From NCBI GenBank assembly GCA_963210315.1, contig OY723260.1, forward strand, positions 868,001 through 932,000: a DNA stretch of 64,000 nucleotides, read 5' to 3'. A model generated the notes under the pieces. The model was not told the origin of the DNA and ran no database searches. It was given only the letters and a program-made list of their open reading frames with translations. A program made the translations under genes and the position numbers. Below, one piece after another: positions 1-10,300 of this stretch (position 1 is the first letter of the stretch; each line of letters opens with the position of its first letter). Source of the stretch: Rhynchopus euleeides (lineage: Eukaryota > Euglenozoa > Diplonemea > Diplonemida > Diplonemidae).

Positions 1-70
1 CGCAGAGTCTTTGACACCCGCTCAGACTCCCGCTCCCAGACTCCCGCTAGGGCCGCTGGAGTCCACCGTG
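1..70. mobile_element. Right terminus of a CACTA-like (family D) element running off the left edge
   Basis: The segment ends in CCGCTGGAGTCCACCGTG, the same inverted end that closes the full D element at 60127. It also shares D's subterminal ACTCCCGCTAG-type blocks. TG follows directly, which fits a 2-bp target duplication, but the other end is outside the window. Confidence 0.7.
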
Positions 71-334
71 TGGGAGATGAGTTTGGTTGGTCGCAAATTT
101 TTTTTGGCCTCAGGTTCGAAGTACCCCCCCTCCATTTTTCATTTTGGGCTGGTCCACATTTCCTTAGGAAAATCGAAAAAAAATTGATTGGCCAAAAACT
201 CATCTCCCAGAGCAAAGTGACCCCACCACAGCTCTGAAAAACGCCGGAAATGCAAATTTCACGAAACTGAAAACGACCATTTTGGGGGTACCAGGGGGTA
301 CTACCCCCCGGTACCTGGTACGGTACCTACTCAG
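71..334. other. Non-coding flank
   Basis: No convincing ORF or repeat family was recognised. It contains poly-C and poly-A runs and several GGTACC words near 300-327, just before a possible splice acceptor at 333-334. Confidence 0.4.
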
Positions 335-636
335 ATCACTGCACGAAATGGGTGGGTGACTGCGACAACGCGGTGCGGCTCTCGGCGGCGATGCCGTTCC
401 TGCAGCATGCAGCTGAGGTGAAGATGCTGTCGGAGAAGATGATTGCAGCAGTCCGTGACTTGGAAGTGACTGAGATGCGGGTGTACTCGGCAGTCAGCTG
501 GGTCCTCCGGGAGTTGTACCTCCAGACTATCGGGAAGCTGAAGTGCGGCGGTGGCAACGGGGAGGTCAACTTCTCCACGGGGATGGCGGTCTGCGAGGCG
601 ACGATCGACGCGTGCAAACGGCTGCTGGATGCATAG
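335..636 (+). CDS. Orphan coding-like exon of unknown function
   Basis: About 100 codons stay open and end in TAG at 634-636. Composition is protein-like and helical, with Leu, Ala and Glu rich stretches, unlike the low-complexity flanks. A CTACTCAG sequence just upstream could be a splice acceptor. The frame has no ATG before an internal Met near 391, so this is more likely a last exon or a captured gene fragment than a full gene. I do not recognise the family. Only the open frame and its composition are seen; exon status is inferred. Confidence 0.3.
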
Positions 637-639
637 GCT

Positions 640-890
640 GCAGCGGATTCCAAATCCAGAATAGTGGATTTTCAAATCCAAAAATCCAAAATCCAAAATC
701 CAAATCTGGATTTGAAAATCCAAAATCCAAACCCCAAAATCCAAATCTGGATTCCAAAATCCAAAATCCAGGATTTGGGATTTCCAAATCCAGGATTTGA
801 AAATCCCAAATCCTGGATTTTGGATTTTCAAATCCAGATTTGAGAATCCAAAATCCAGGATTTGGGATTTCCAAATCCAGGATTTTGGGG
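640..890. repeat. Palindromic AATCCA/TGGATT low-complexity repeat
   Basis: AATCCAAAATCC and CAAATCCAGGATTTG words alternate on both strands, so the segment is rich in short inverted repeats. ORFs across it on either strand are by-products of the repeat. Confidence 0.75.
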
Positions 891-934
891 TCATTTTTGG
901 CCAAGGTGAAATTTTCACCCAAAAAATGACCAAA

Positions 935-1065
935 AAAAATTCTGACCCCAAAATCGGATTCTAGTGGTCTGAAACTGTCCAGTATCGAAGGAAAAATCGT
1001 GATTTTTGACCCCTGAAAAAATCGTGATTTTTGACCCCTGAATCACCCATGCATGGGCTGCATTG
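935..1065. repeat. Dispersed repeat K, copy 1
   Basis: A stretch beginning TTCTGACCCCAAAATCGGAT and running through TCTAGTGGTCTGAAACTGTC is matched closely at 48240-48345. The middle holds a short tandem duplication of GAAAAATCGTGATTTTTGACC. Confidence 0.65.
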
Positions 1066-1325
1066 AATCGGATTCCAAATAAAAATCTTCGATTCCGGGA
1101 ATCGTGGAATCCGGATTCCGAATCAGAATCCGGATTCCACGATTCCAGAAAAAGAGTGGAATCGGATTCCGGAATCGAAAACGCCGATTCCAAAATTGTG
1201 GAATCCGATTCCGGAATCGAAATCACCGATTCCGGAATCGTGGAATCGGTGGAATCCGATTCCAGAATCCAGAATCGGATTCCACCGATTCCGGAATCGA
1301 GAATCGGATTCCGGAATCTGACCCA
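1066..1325. repeat. GGAATCGGATTCC palindrome cluster
   Basis: Dense array of GGAATC and GATTCC words, many forming perfect palindromes such as GGAATCGGATTCC and CGATTCCGGAATCG. The same motif lies in the middle of every 419-bp satellite unit at 7348-13436, so the two may share an ancestor. Confidence 0.7.
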
Positions 1326-1338
1326 AAAATGTCGAAAA

Positions 1339-1599
1339 ATGGACAAGTCGTAGGGGGACCCCAACACCCCATATACCCCCTTCTGGGACCAAAAAGTGCA
1401 CGAAAGGGGTTAAAACGGCTTAATTCGTTGATTTGTTGCATTTCCCTGCTAAAAAACGGTTTTTGTGTGGGCGAGTAGTTGTAGAAAATCGCGAAAAATG
1501 TCAAAAAATCGAAATTTTCACAGAGGCCCAAAAACGTGTTTCTGGGTGAAAAATGGGCCCAAAAACCGATTTCTGGCCATTTCTGGGTGGTTTTTGGGG
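1339..1599. repeat. Diverged relative of foldback element H, interrupted by hAT element M
   Basis: CTTCTGGGACCAAAAAGTGC at 1380 and the following stretch match the interior of H at 17750-17960 with scattered differences. The copy ends where M begins at 1608. Poly-T and TTCGCG sequence right of M (6210-6240) resembles H around 17970, as expected if M landed in an older H copy. Confidence 0.6.
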
Positions 1600-1813
1600 G
1601 TTTCCGTCAGGCCTGGGCGGGGAACCAGCCCTTTTTCCGGGTTTTTTGGGTCGGGGAACCAGGTTTTTTCTAAGAATTTTTACAAGGGATTTTTTGCTCA
1701 CCCCCCCACAGGTTTCAGGCGCGTGCCCGTCAGGCGGGACTTTTTCTATGATTTCTACGATGAAAACCACCCCCCCGCCCCCACCCCCCCCCCCTTCTAA
1801 GAACGATGATGGC

Positions 1814-4800
1814 TCACTCGGAAGTTTCGGCGTCCGAAACGTACGCCCACTCTCCCCAATCCTCCTCCATGTCGACATCGATGTCGACATGGACGCGGGC
1901 CCTTTTCTCCTGGGGCTCCTCGGGGTGCGGCCCAACCTCCCTCCTGCGCTCTGCCGGTGCCGCCTGTGTGGGAGGCAGCTGCGGCGGTTCTTCCGGCTGA
2001 GGTGTGGGGAGTGTCGATGGGGTGCCCGGGGTCGATGAAGCGGGGAGCTGGAAGGTGACATGTTGCAGGGTGGCTGGAGGCACGACGGGGGGTGCGGCAT
2101 CTGCAAGCAACGAAGTGAGGAAGGGATCCTCAGGGACTTCCTCCACGAGGCTGACAATCGACAATGCATCGGCGTTGTCATCTTCCCAGCTGCCGTCCGA
2201 TTCCTCATCACAATCCTCCACGCCAGCAAATAGAGAACCCATGGCTGCATCGAGGTCAACGAGCTCCACGGTTGTCAGAGTTGGAAGAGGCGTCAGGGAA
2301 CGCGCAGTGAAGCGGCGCTTCTTGTTGGCGAGGAACGTGTTGACTGTTTCTTCAACGATGATCTTGCGCGCCGCGTCATCATGTGACAGCTCTAGAGTGA
2401 TGCCCAGTTCTTGAGAGATGCTTGCGGCAGAGAGTGCCTTCCGGAACGATCCCCTCATGCGCGTTACAACTGAAAAAGCAGCCTCCACAAACACAGTCGA
2501 GGGTGACAGTGCCACCATGGCCTCAAGCACTATCGCAAACGTCGAACTCTCGGATTCCAGCAAGAAGTCGACGACAAACTCTTTCAGAAGGTTCCCCCTG
2601 AGATCTGTGCATTCCAACCGCAGCTTCACCCACTCCATGCCGATGCTGAGAATCTCTGCCTGGTCGTAACCCAAGCGAGAAGCGAGCGCCATGAGGCACT
2701 CGCACGTGCTGTCCTTCCCACTTGTCGCGAAGAAAGAGCTGAATGAGCGGCAGGGATACTCCTCCCACCTCTTGGCCAGGTCCTTGTAGATGGTGTGGCA
2801 GAGCTTTGAGCGCCAGGAAGTCATCTCGGCAACTACCCCCGGAGGCAACGATGTGGTTCCCTGGTTCTCATAGAACTTGGCTTCGTGCTTGCCAGGCTGG
2901 CGCGCCAGCACCTTATGCACTGTCAGTGCATTCTGCAGGATGCTCTCCATCGACGAGAGCGACAGGTCTCGCTTCTGCAACGCCTCGCTCACCCCTTTAT
3001 TGATGTCGAAGACGTCAGCCAAGATGCAAGTCGAGAGGGAATACTCGGGGGTGAGCTTGTGGAAGAAGAACGGCGGCGGCTGGATCTCCCCGAGCATAGC
3101 GACAGTGAAGTCAAAGTTCACCACAGCCGCGTTCAGGCGACGGAACGTTGCAGCTGCCCAACGCACGGAGTGCTCCTTCGGGAAGGAGAGACATTTCCCA
3201 CCGGAAATGATCTGCAGAGACTTCTGCCTGGCGGTTGATCTGAAGAAGGCAAACCAGTGTCGGAGGAGGCGGCTATGTTCAACAACCTTTCGTGTCTTCT
3301 TGATGAGGCCGACGGACAGCTGGTGCATGTGGGCAGCATCATGCACATCGATGAGAGTGCATCCCCACGCGATCTCGAGCTTCCCCCTGAGACTCTTCAT
3401 CGTTGATGCCCCGTCTGCCGCGAATCCCTTCAGCGAACGCCGCGCCCACTGCGACAGCTGGAGGCTGTCGAACAACTTGACCAGCTCGTCCTTCTGCGAC
3501 TCTGCGTCAGCTTTCTTCAAGTCGACTGTGCCCACACACCAATCTTTCATAGCACAATCCGTCCTGCTGATCCCCGAAACGATGACGATCATCAAGTCGA
3601 TGCGGGCGAACGTGGTACCGTCCACCTTCAGGGTTGCCGCCCGACACGCACGCACCGCACCCACCACTCCCCTCAGGAGCACCTCCCAGAGTATCGTCTG
3701 GAACTCCTTCGCGACTTTTCGAGAGTAGTGGGTGTCCAGGACATGCAGCCCCTTCCGCTTGTCGTCCTGCAACCTCGCACCCACACTGCTCAGCCCCTCC
3801 GCCCGTTGCGTCGCCGTTGCCACGTTGTACACCAGGTTGACCAGACTTGTGTACTGCTCGCTGGTCACCTTCACCTTCGCGCACAGCGTCTGCTTGGGGA
3901 TATCTGTAGCTGTCACATTGGTGTTTTCACTCCCAGGCGTGGACAACTGCACTGCTCTCTTGTGCGCCGCACCACCCATGTGGCGGCGGATATTGCTTTG
4001 CTGGCGCCCAACTGTCGTGGCAGACATAGACGCTTCGCCGCGTGCATACCGGAGCAAGTGGGGTTGCTCCGAGAACTCCCCCTCCAGCTGCACCAAGAAC
4101 GGTGCACACGTGGTGCACCTCCACCTCCCATCAGGGAGACGCACCACACCGGAGGCTGCAGCGTGGATCTTCCGCTGCTGCTTCTCCTGTATGGCGAGCT
4201 GTGCCTGCCGCTGCTGAATCCGAAGGAGACCGTTCACCATTGAGCCCTCTGGCACGTACTTCTTGTTTGCTGCCATCAAAAGAAGGAAGTGCGCCTTTGC
4301 TGTGTCGAAGACAAGCCGCAAGGGGTACTGGGCCATCAACGACGGAAGAAGCAAGCCGAAGGTGCGAGGCTGTGTGGTGTCGACGATAGAAAAGTGAACA
4401 TTTAAACCGCGGGATGTGCGGAAAGTCTGCAGGGCCACTGACGCGGTGTTGGTGTCCAACTCTTCGTCCACGAGGAATCTCGTATCCATCAATCGCGGAC
4501 GCCTGAGCTTCACCGTGAGGGCCTCCGCTTCGGGGGAGTCAACGCCCTCCAGAAGCGCCGCAGCACTGGTACGCGTCGGCTCCGTAATGGGAATTGACCT
4601 TGCTAGGCAGTCAAGCACTCGGAGGCAGTAGTGTCCAGAACTGTATAGATCCCGTTGAACCCACCCTGGTACAAGCCCAATGTTGACGCCTCCGGTTGAT
4701 TGGGCGAGCTTCATGGCGGTCAGCCATGGGGACAGTCGCCCGGCGCTGTCGAACGCGGCGACGTGGCACGCCCCTTCCCCGGTGTAGAAGGCGGCGTGGG

Positions 4801-5785
4801 GTGCAGGGGCGACAGGGGCGGCGGTGGTAGCTGCAGGAGAGGCGGCCAGGGGATCCGGAGGAGGAGGCGGCGGCGCATCATGCGAAGCATCGACGTCGTG
4901 CCCGTCACCGTCCGATGCCTCACGTGCGTACAGCACGAGTGCTGGCTTCGCGTTCGCACGATTGAACGGCGCCACAGAGCAATCCGTCACACGATCAGTC
5001 GTGATCGACTTCCACTTCAGAGTGGTGGCGGGGCCACGAGCGCACAGCGTCTCCCAGGCGATCCCCTTCGCGAGGGTCAGCCCGGACTTTGTGCACGATG
5101 CACCGACAAACCGGTACCGGTGATTCACCGGCTGCACCGTGCCCACCTGCACCACCCCGTTGCCGTCAACGCCAAGCTCACGAAGGGCGGAGAGGTCTCT
5201 TAATTCCTTGACGTTGACGGTTTCCGCAAGCTCCGTCAGGTGCTTCTGCTTCTCGCCGGATGCAGAAAACCGCTGCGTCGAGAGGAACAGGAGGTGCGGG
5301 GCCTTCTCGACGCAGAACTGCGCAGCCCGGACAGCACCACATGTGCACGGACCTTGCTTCTCCATAAATTGAGAAGCAACGCGCTGCACCTCGTCCTTCA
5401 CGACGCCCAACATCACAACCATGCTGTCTGTAATAGCTGTGCGGAACTCACCACAAGATGGGCAGCTGTAGACGGTGGCGCTTTTGGTGGTGCAGAGGTG
5501 CTTCAGGTGCGGGTGTTTGTGTCCGAGGGCGGAGAGACTGACGTCAGGGTTGGGTCGCTGCGGGTCCTGCGAGGTGATCATCTGGGGCTCGTTCTCATCG
5601 GGGGTTGTGCTCCGCAGGGACTGGAGGAGGTTGCTCAATACACCTTGGCACTCCCGCAGTACTGTACATGCCAGCAGCTGGAGGATAGTTACAAAGCTGC
5701 CACTCCCCGACGCCACCCCCCTACTGGCCCCTTCAGGCCTGAAAGCCCAAAAGCTCCCGGAGATTTTTGCAGTGGTGCGCACCAT
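1814..5785 (-). CDS. hAT transposase with N-terminal USP-like (inactive-looking deubiquitinase) domain
   Basis: 1,323 residues from the ATG at 5785; the frame is open further upstream but that part is terminal-repeat sequence. Residues 20-290 resemble a USP fold: a Cys-box-like stretch ending ILQLL (28-38) in which the expected Cys is Gly, a CPSC pair (108-111), a CTCG pair (147-150), a LLFLSTQRF strand, and a final strand pattern ending LVLYARE. The usual catalytic His box has no His. A Pro/Ala linker follows, then a BED-like finger (CTTC near 557 with later His), then the hAT core: Asp722 (VDGTT), Asp791 (ADGAST), Trp876 (VRW) and Glu1101 (FVEAAFS) with the dimerisation helix. The tail is acidic. 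Predicted role is binding and cutting the ends of M in the nucleus; ubiquitin binding is inference. hAT is fairly sure, USP-like moderately so. Confidence 0.75.
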   Translation of the reverse strand: MVRTTAKISGSFWAFRPEGASRGVASGSGSFVTILQLLACTVLRECQGVLSNLLQSLRSTTPDENEPQMITSQDPQRPNPDVSLSALGHKHPHLKHLCTTKSATVYSCPSCGEFRTAITDSMVVMLGVVKDEVQRVASQFMEKQGPCTCGAVRAAQFCVEKAPHLLFLSTQRFSASGEKQKHLTELAETVNVKELRDLSALRELGVDGNGVVQVGTVQPVNHRYRFVGASCTKSGLTLAKGIAWETLCARGPATTLKWKSITTDRVTDCSVAPFNRANAKPALVLYAREASDGDGHDVDASHDAPPPPPPDPLAASPAATTAAPVAPAPHAAFYTGEGACHVAAFDSAGRLSPWLTAMKLAQSTGGVNIGLVPGWVQRDLYSSGHYCLRVLDCLARSIPITEPTRTSAAALLEGVDSPEAEALTVKLRRPRLMDTRFLVDEELDTNTASVALQTFRTSRGLNVHFSIVDTTQPRTFGLLLPSLMAQYPLRLVFDTAKAHFLLLMAANKKYVPEGSMVNGLLRIQQRQAQLAIQEKQQRKIHAAASGVVRLPDGRWRCTTCAPFLVQLEGEFSEQPHLLRYARGEASMSATTVGRQQSNIRRHMGGAAHKRAVQLSTPGSENTNVTATDIPKQTLCAKVKVTSEQYTSLVNLVYNVATATQRAEGLSSVGARLQDDKRKGLHVLDTHYSRKVAKEFQTILWEVLLRGVVGAVRACRAATLKVDGTTFARIDLMIVIVSGISRTDCAMKDWCVGTVDLKKADAESQKDELVKLFDSLQLSQWARRSLKGFAADGASTMKSLRGKLEIAWGCTLIDVHDAAHMHQLSVGLIKKTRKVVEHSRLLRHWFAFFRSTARQKSLQIISGGKCLSFPKEHSVRWAAATFRRLNAAVVNFDFTVAMLGEIQPPPFFFHKLTPEYSLSTCILADVFDINKGVSEALQKRDLSLSSMESILQNALTVHKVLARQPGKHEAKFYENQGTTSLPPGVVAEMTSWRSKLCHTIYKDLAKRWEEYPCRSFSSFFATSGKDSTCECLMALASRLGYDQAEILSIGMEWVKLRLECTDLRGNLLKEFVVDFLLESESSTFAIVLEAMVALSPSTVFVEAAFSVVTRMRGSFRKALSAASISQELGITLELSHDDAARKIIVEETVNTFLANKKRRFTARSLTPLPTLTTVELVDLDAAMGSLFAGVEDCDEESDGSWEDDNADALSIVSLVEEVPEDPFLTSLLADAAPPVVPPATLQHVTFQLPASSTPGTPSTLPTPQPEEPPQLPPTQAAPAERRREVGPHPEEPQEKRARVHVDIDVDMEEDWGEWAYVSDAETSE

Positions 5786-5850
5786 ATTCGCGGAGTACGT
5801 GAGGTTGGGTGAGTGTGAGGTCAGGGTCCTGTCGAAGGGTAGTCGAGTGG

Positions 5851-5860
5851 GAATAAATAG
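5851..5860 (-). promoter_or_regulatory. Possible TATA-like box for the M transposase
   Basis: The minus strand reads CTATTTATTC about 65-75 bases upstream of the chosen ATG. Position and AT content in a GC-richer stretch suit a core promoter, but this rests on one short motif. Confidence 0.25.
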
Positions 5861-6209
5861 GGAGGTCCTCAGGAGTGCAATACAACAGCAATACACAGGC
5901 AACACACCAGCAACACGCAAACCGAGGCAAGAGGAGGTGGGCGGGGTCATCCTGCGGAGTCTCCAGTTGGCCAGCAAGGCGAACTGTACGGGGGAGAGAC
6001 TTCCCTTCCATCCTTGTGTGCGCCCTGTCGACTGGGAAAATCTTAGAAAAAAAAATTTCCTCTGCGAAAAACCCTTAGAAAAAAAAATTTCCCTTACAAA
6101 ATTCTTAGAAAAAAACTTTTTTTCCCCGTACAAAAGTTCTTAGAAAAAAAGTTCAGAATCCTGAAAGTGGGGAACCAGCCCCCCAGTTAGGAACAGCCCT
6201 GGTTTCCGT

Positions 6210-6940
6210 CCATTTTTTTTTTTTTCGCGTATCCGTCAGGTGGACCACCGGGTGGGGAGAGATCCGGTGTGAGGCACTTGGGTCCGTCCAGGTGGGCAGG
6301 GGGAACCTGGGGGCGGGGGGCCTCAAAACCCGTCTACCAGTGCCGCTTCTAATCTCGTCGGTCTTGTCCCAACCACCACCAGCCAGCCCAGAACGCCCTG
6401 ACGCTGCGACCTCGTCGATTTTTCCGTTTCGCCCATCCGCCCAACTCCGCCAACCCAACCAGCCCTACCCTTTCTCCCAGTCAGGGCGGTACTCACACGA
6501 GCGGCAAAGCGCTGGGGGAGGGGGGGGGGGAGATCAATACTTTTCACACAGGCCCATTTTTCAGCCATTTTTCTGGTCAGAACCCACCCAGAAGCCCTTA
6601 GAAAATGGCTGGTGGCAGTTTTGGGTCGAATTGAACAGAAGGACGAATTGCTCACCAACTCTTTCGATACATGAAAATTTGGGCATTTTCCGTTACTCTC
6701 AACACATTCGCACACCATGCGAAAATTTCGAATTTTTGGCCGAAAAATCCGGTTTTTGGTTGGGCCAGGGGGCTGGCTCTCCGTCCCTGAAGTGTCCCTG
6801 AATACTTCCGGCCAACACAACGGCAACACAACATACGAAACCACGCCTGAAAATTTCCGGCGCCTGCGGCGGGCTGTTGACCCCCACCCCCCCACCCCTG
6901 CCGAGGATTTCTTCTGAGAATGGCGCTCCAAAAGTGCCGA
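6210..6940. other. Non-coding stretch right of element M
   Basis: Overlapping short ORFs occur in several frames, none protein-like. It holds a poly-T run near 6215, a G run near 6520, and at 6855 the first TTTCCGGCGCCTGCGGCGGG word, which recurs in the tandem repeat to the right. Confidence 0.4.
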
Positions 6941-7300
6941 AAATTGGCAAGACTTGGTCGAAAAAGTTGATTTTCGGTACACCTTCTTTTGTCGACCCAA
7001 AAATTTCCGGCGCCTGCGGCGGGCTCTCTGCCCCCCCCCCCCCCCCCCGCACGCGCACGGAAAGTGCGCGGCCCAGGACGTGTTCTCCCGAAAAAAGTCG
7101 ATTTTCGGTACACCTTCTTTTTTAGACCCCAAAAATTTCCGGCGCCTGCGGCGGGCTTCCCCCCCCCCCCTCCCCCGCACGCGCACGTAAAGTGCGCGGC
7201 CGAGGATGTTCTCCCGAAAAAAGTCGATTTTCGGTACACCTTAACAAAAAAGGCCCAAAAAAATTTCGCCTCCGGCGGGGTTGGGGGGTAGAGCCCCCCA
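6941..7300. repeat. About 128-bp tandem repeat, roughly three units
   Basis: GATTTTCGGTACACCTT recurs at about 6970, 7100 and 7225. In the first two units it is followed by TTTCCGGCGCCTGCGGCGGG, a C run and an ACGCGCAC word; the last unit has only a related, diverged sequence. Unit spacing is about 125-130 bp. Confidence 0.7.
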
Positions 7301-7347
7301 AACCCCCGGCGCCGGGGCGGCGCCTACTCGGCTTCGCCTCTCTTCGC

Positions 7348-10300
7348 GAAGTCTCGGTAATCCGACGACTTTGCGAAATCGAGGCTCATCCGAGGTGAAA
7401 AATCACGAAAAATCGCATTGTCTTTTTCCCGTACAAAACCATGAAAAACCAAGTGTGACCCAATGGGAAATCTATTTTTTGACTTTTTTTGTGGAATCGG
7501 ATTCCACTCGGTTTTTCGATTCCGGAATCGGATTCTCGATTCCAGGAATCCGATTCCCTGCAGCCCATGGGGTGGATTTCGGTCGCCCACCAAAATCCAT
7601 TTTATGGCCCAGATTCGCGAAAAAAATACAACTAAAAAAACGCAAGCAGAAAAATGACTACCTAATTTGGCTCGCGGAATCCACGATGACCATTATTTCG
7701 CACTGAATCGTCAATCTAAGCATGTTCCTGCCCTCATTTCGCCAGACCCCATTCACTGCTCAGCAAGAAGTCTCGGTAATCCGACGACTTTGCGAAATCG
7801 AGGCTCATCCGAGGTGAAAAATCACGAAAAATCGCATTGTCTTTTTCCCGTACAAAACCATGAAAAACCAAGTGTGACCCAATGGGAAATCTATTTTTTG
7901 ACTTTTTTTGTGGAATCGGATTCCACTCGGTTTTTCGATTCCGGAATCGGATTCTCGATTCCAGGAATCCGATTCCCTGCAGCCCATGGGGTGGATTTCG
8001 GTCGCCCACCAAAATCCATTTTATGGCCCAGATTCGCGAAAAAAATACAACTAAAAAAACGCAAGCAGAAAAATGACTACCTAATTTGGCTCGCGGAATC
8101 CACGATGACCATTATTTCGCACTGAATCGTCAATCTAAGCATGTTCCTGCCCTCATTTCGCCAGACCCCATTCACTGCTCAGCAAGAAGTCTCGGTAATC
8201 CGACGACTTTGCGAAATCGAGGCTCATCCGAGGTGAAAAATCACGAAAAATCGCATTGTCTTTTTCCCGTACAAAACCATGAAAAACCAAGTGTGACCCA
8301 ATGGGAAATCTATTTTTTGACTTTTTTTGTGGAATCGGATTCCACTCGGTTTTTCGATTCCGGAATCGGATTCTCGATTCCAGGAATCCGATTCCCTGCA
8401 GCCCATGGGGTGGATTTCGGTCGCCCACCAAAATCCATTTTATGGCCCAGATTCGCGAAAAAAATACAACTAAAAAAACGCAAGCAGAAAAATGACTACC
8501 TAATTTGGCTCGCGGAATCCACGATGACCATTATTTCGCACTGAATCGTCAATCTAAGCATGTTCCTGCCCTCATTTCGCCAGACCCCATTCACTGCTCA
8601 GCAAGAAGTCTCGGTAATCCGACGACTTTGCGAAATCGAGGCTCATCCGAGGTGAAAAATCACGAAAAATCGCATTGTCTTTTTCCCGTACAAAACCATG
8701 AAAAACCAAGTGTGACCCAATGGGAAATCTATTTTTTGACTTTTTTTGTGGAATCGGATTCCACTCGGTTTTTCGATTCCGGAATCGGATTCTCGATTCC
8801 AGGAATCCGATTCCCTGCAGCCCATGGGGTGGATTTCGGTCGCCCACCAAAATCCATTTTATGGCCCAGATTCGCGAAAAAAATACAACTAAAAAAACGC
8901 AAGCAGAAAAATGACTACCTAATTTGGCTCGCGGAATCCACGATGACCATTATTTCGCACTGAATCGTCAATCTAAGCATGTTCCTGCCCTCATTTCGCC
9001 AGACCCCATTCACTGCTCAGCAAGAAGTCTCGGTAATCCGACGACTTTGCGAAATCGAGGCTCATCCGAGGTGAAAAATCACGAAAAATCGCATTGTCTT
9101 TTTCCCGTACAAAACCATGAAAAACCAAGTGTGACCCAATGGGAAATCTATTTTTTGACTTTTTTTGTGGAATCGGATTCCACTCGGTTTTTCGATTCCG
9201 GAATCGGATTCTCGATTCCAGGAATCCGATTCCCTGCAGCCCATGGGGTGGATTTCGGTCGCCCACCAAAATCCATTTTATGGCCCAGATTCGCGAAAAA
9301 AATACAACTAAAAAAACGCAAGCAGAAAAATGACTACCTAATTTGGCTCGCGGAATCCACGATGACCATTATTTCGCACTGAATCGTCAATCTAAGCATG
9401 TTCCTGCCCTCATTTCGCCAGACCCCATTCACTGCTCAGCAAGAAGTCTCGGTAATCCGACGACTTTGCGAAATCGAGGCTCATCCGAGGTGAAAAATCA
9501 CGAAAAATCGCATTGTCTTTTTCCCGTACAAAACCATGAAAAACCAAGTGTGACCCAATGGGAAATCTATTTTTTGACTTTTTTTGTGGAATCGGATTCC
9601 ACTCGGTTTTTCGATTCCGGAATCGGATTCTCGATTCCAGGAATCCGATTCCCTGCAGCCCATGGGGTGGATTTCGGTCGCCCACCAAAATCCATTTTAT
9701 GGCCCAGATTCGCGAAAAAAATACAACTAAAAAAACGCAAGCAGAAAAATGACTACCTAATTTGGCTCGCGGAATCCACGATGACCATTATTTCGCACTG
9801 AATCGTCAATCTAAGCATGTTCCTGCCCTCATTTCGCCAGACCCCATTCACTGCTCAGCAAGAAGTCTCGGTAATCCGACGACTTTGCGAAATCGAGGCT
9901 CATCCGAGGTGAAAAATCACGAAAAATCGCATTGTCTTTTTCCCGTACAAAACCATGAAAAACCAAGTGTGACCCAATGGGAAATCTATTTTTTGACTTT
10001 TTTTGTGGAATCGGATTCCACTCGGTTTTTCGATTCCGGAATCGGATTCTCGATTCCAGGAATCCGATTCCCTGCAGCCCATGGGGTGGATTTCGGTCGC
10101 CCACCAAAATCCATTTTATGGCCCAGATTCGCGAAAAAAATACAACTAAAAAAACGCAAGCAGAAAAATGACTACCTAATTTGGCTCGCGGAATCCACGA
10201 TGACCATTATTTCGCACTGAATCGTCAATCTAAGCATGTTCCTGCCCTCATTTCGCCAGACCCCATTCACTGCTCAGCAAGAAGTCTCGGTAATCCGACG

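Larger units (their letters stand above)
1608..6201 (-). mobile_element. hAT element M with USP-like transposase
   Basis: The element starts CAGGCCTG and ends CAGCCCTG, imperfect hAT-type ends. It is flanked on both sides by GTTTCCGT (1600-1607 and 6202-6209), an exact 8-bp target duplication as hAT elements make. Subterminal regions carry inverted copies of a TTTCTAAGAATTTT motif, once near 1665-1680 and several times at 6045-6145. These are plausible transposase binding sites. Its single large gene fills 1814-5785 on the minus strand. Ends and duplication are seen; the hAT assignment also rests on the transposase motifs. Confidence 0.8.
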
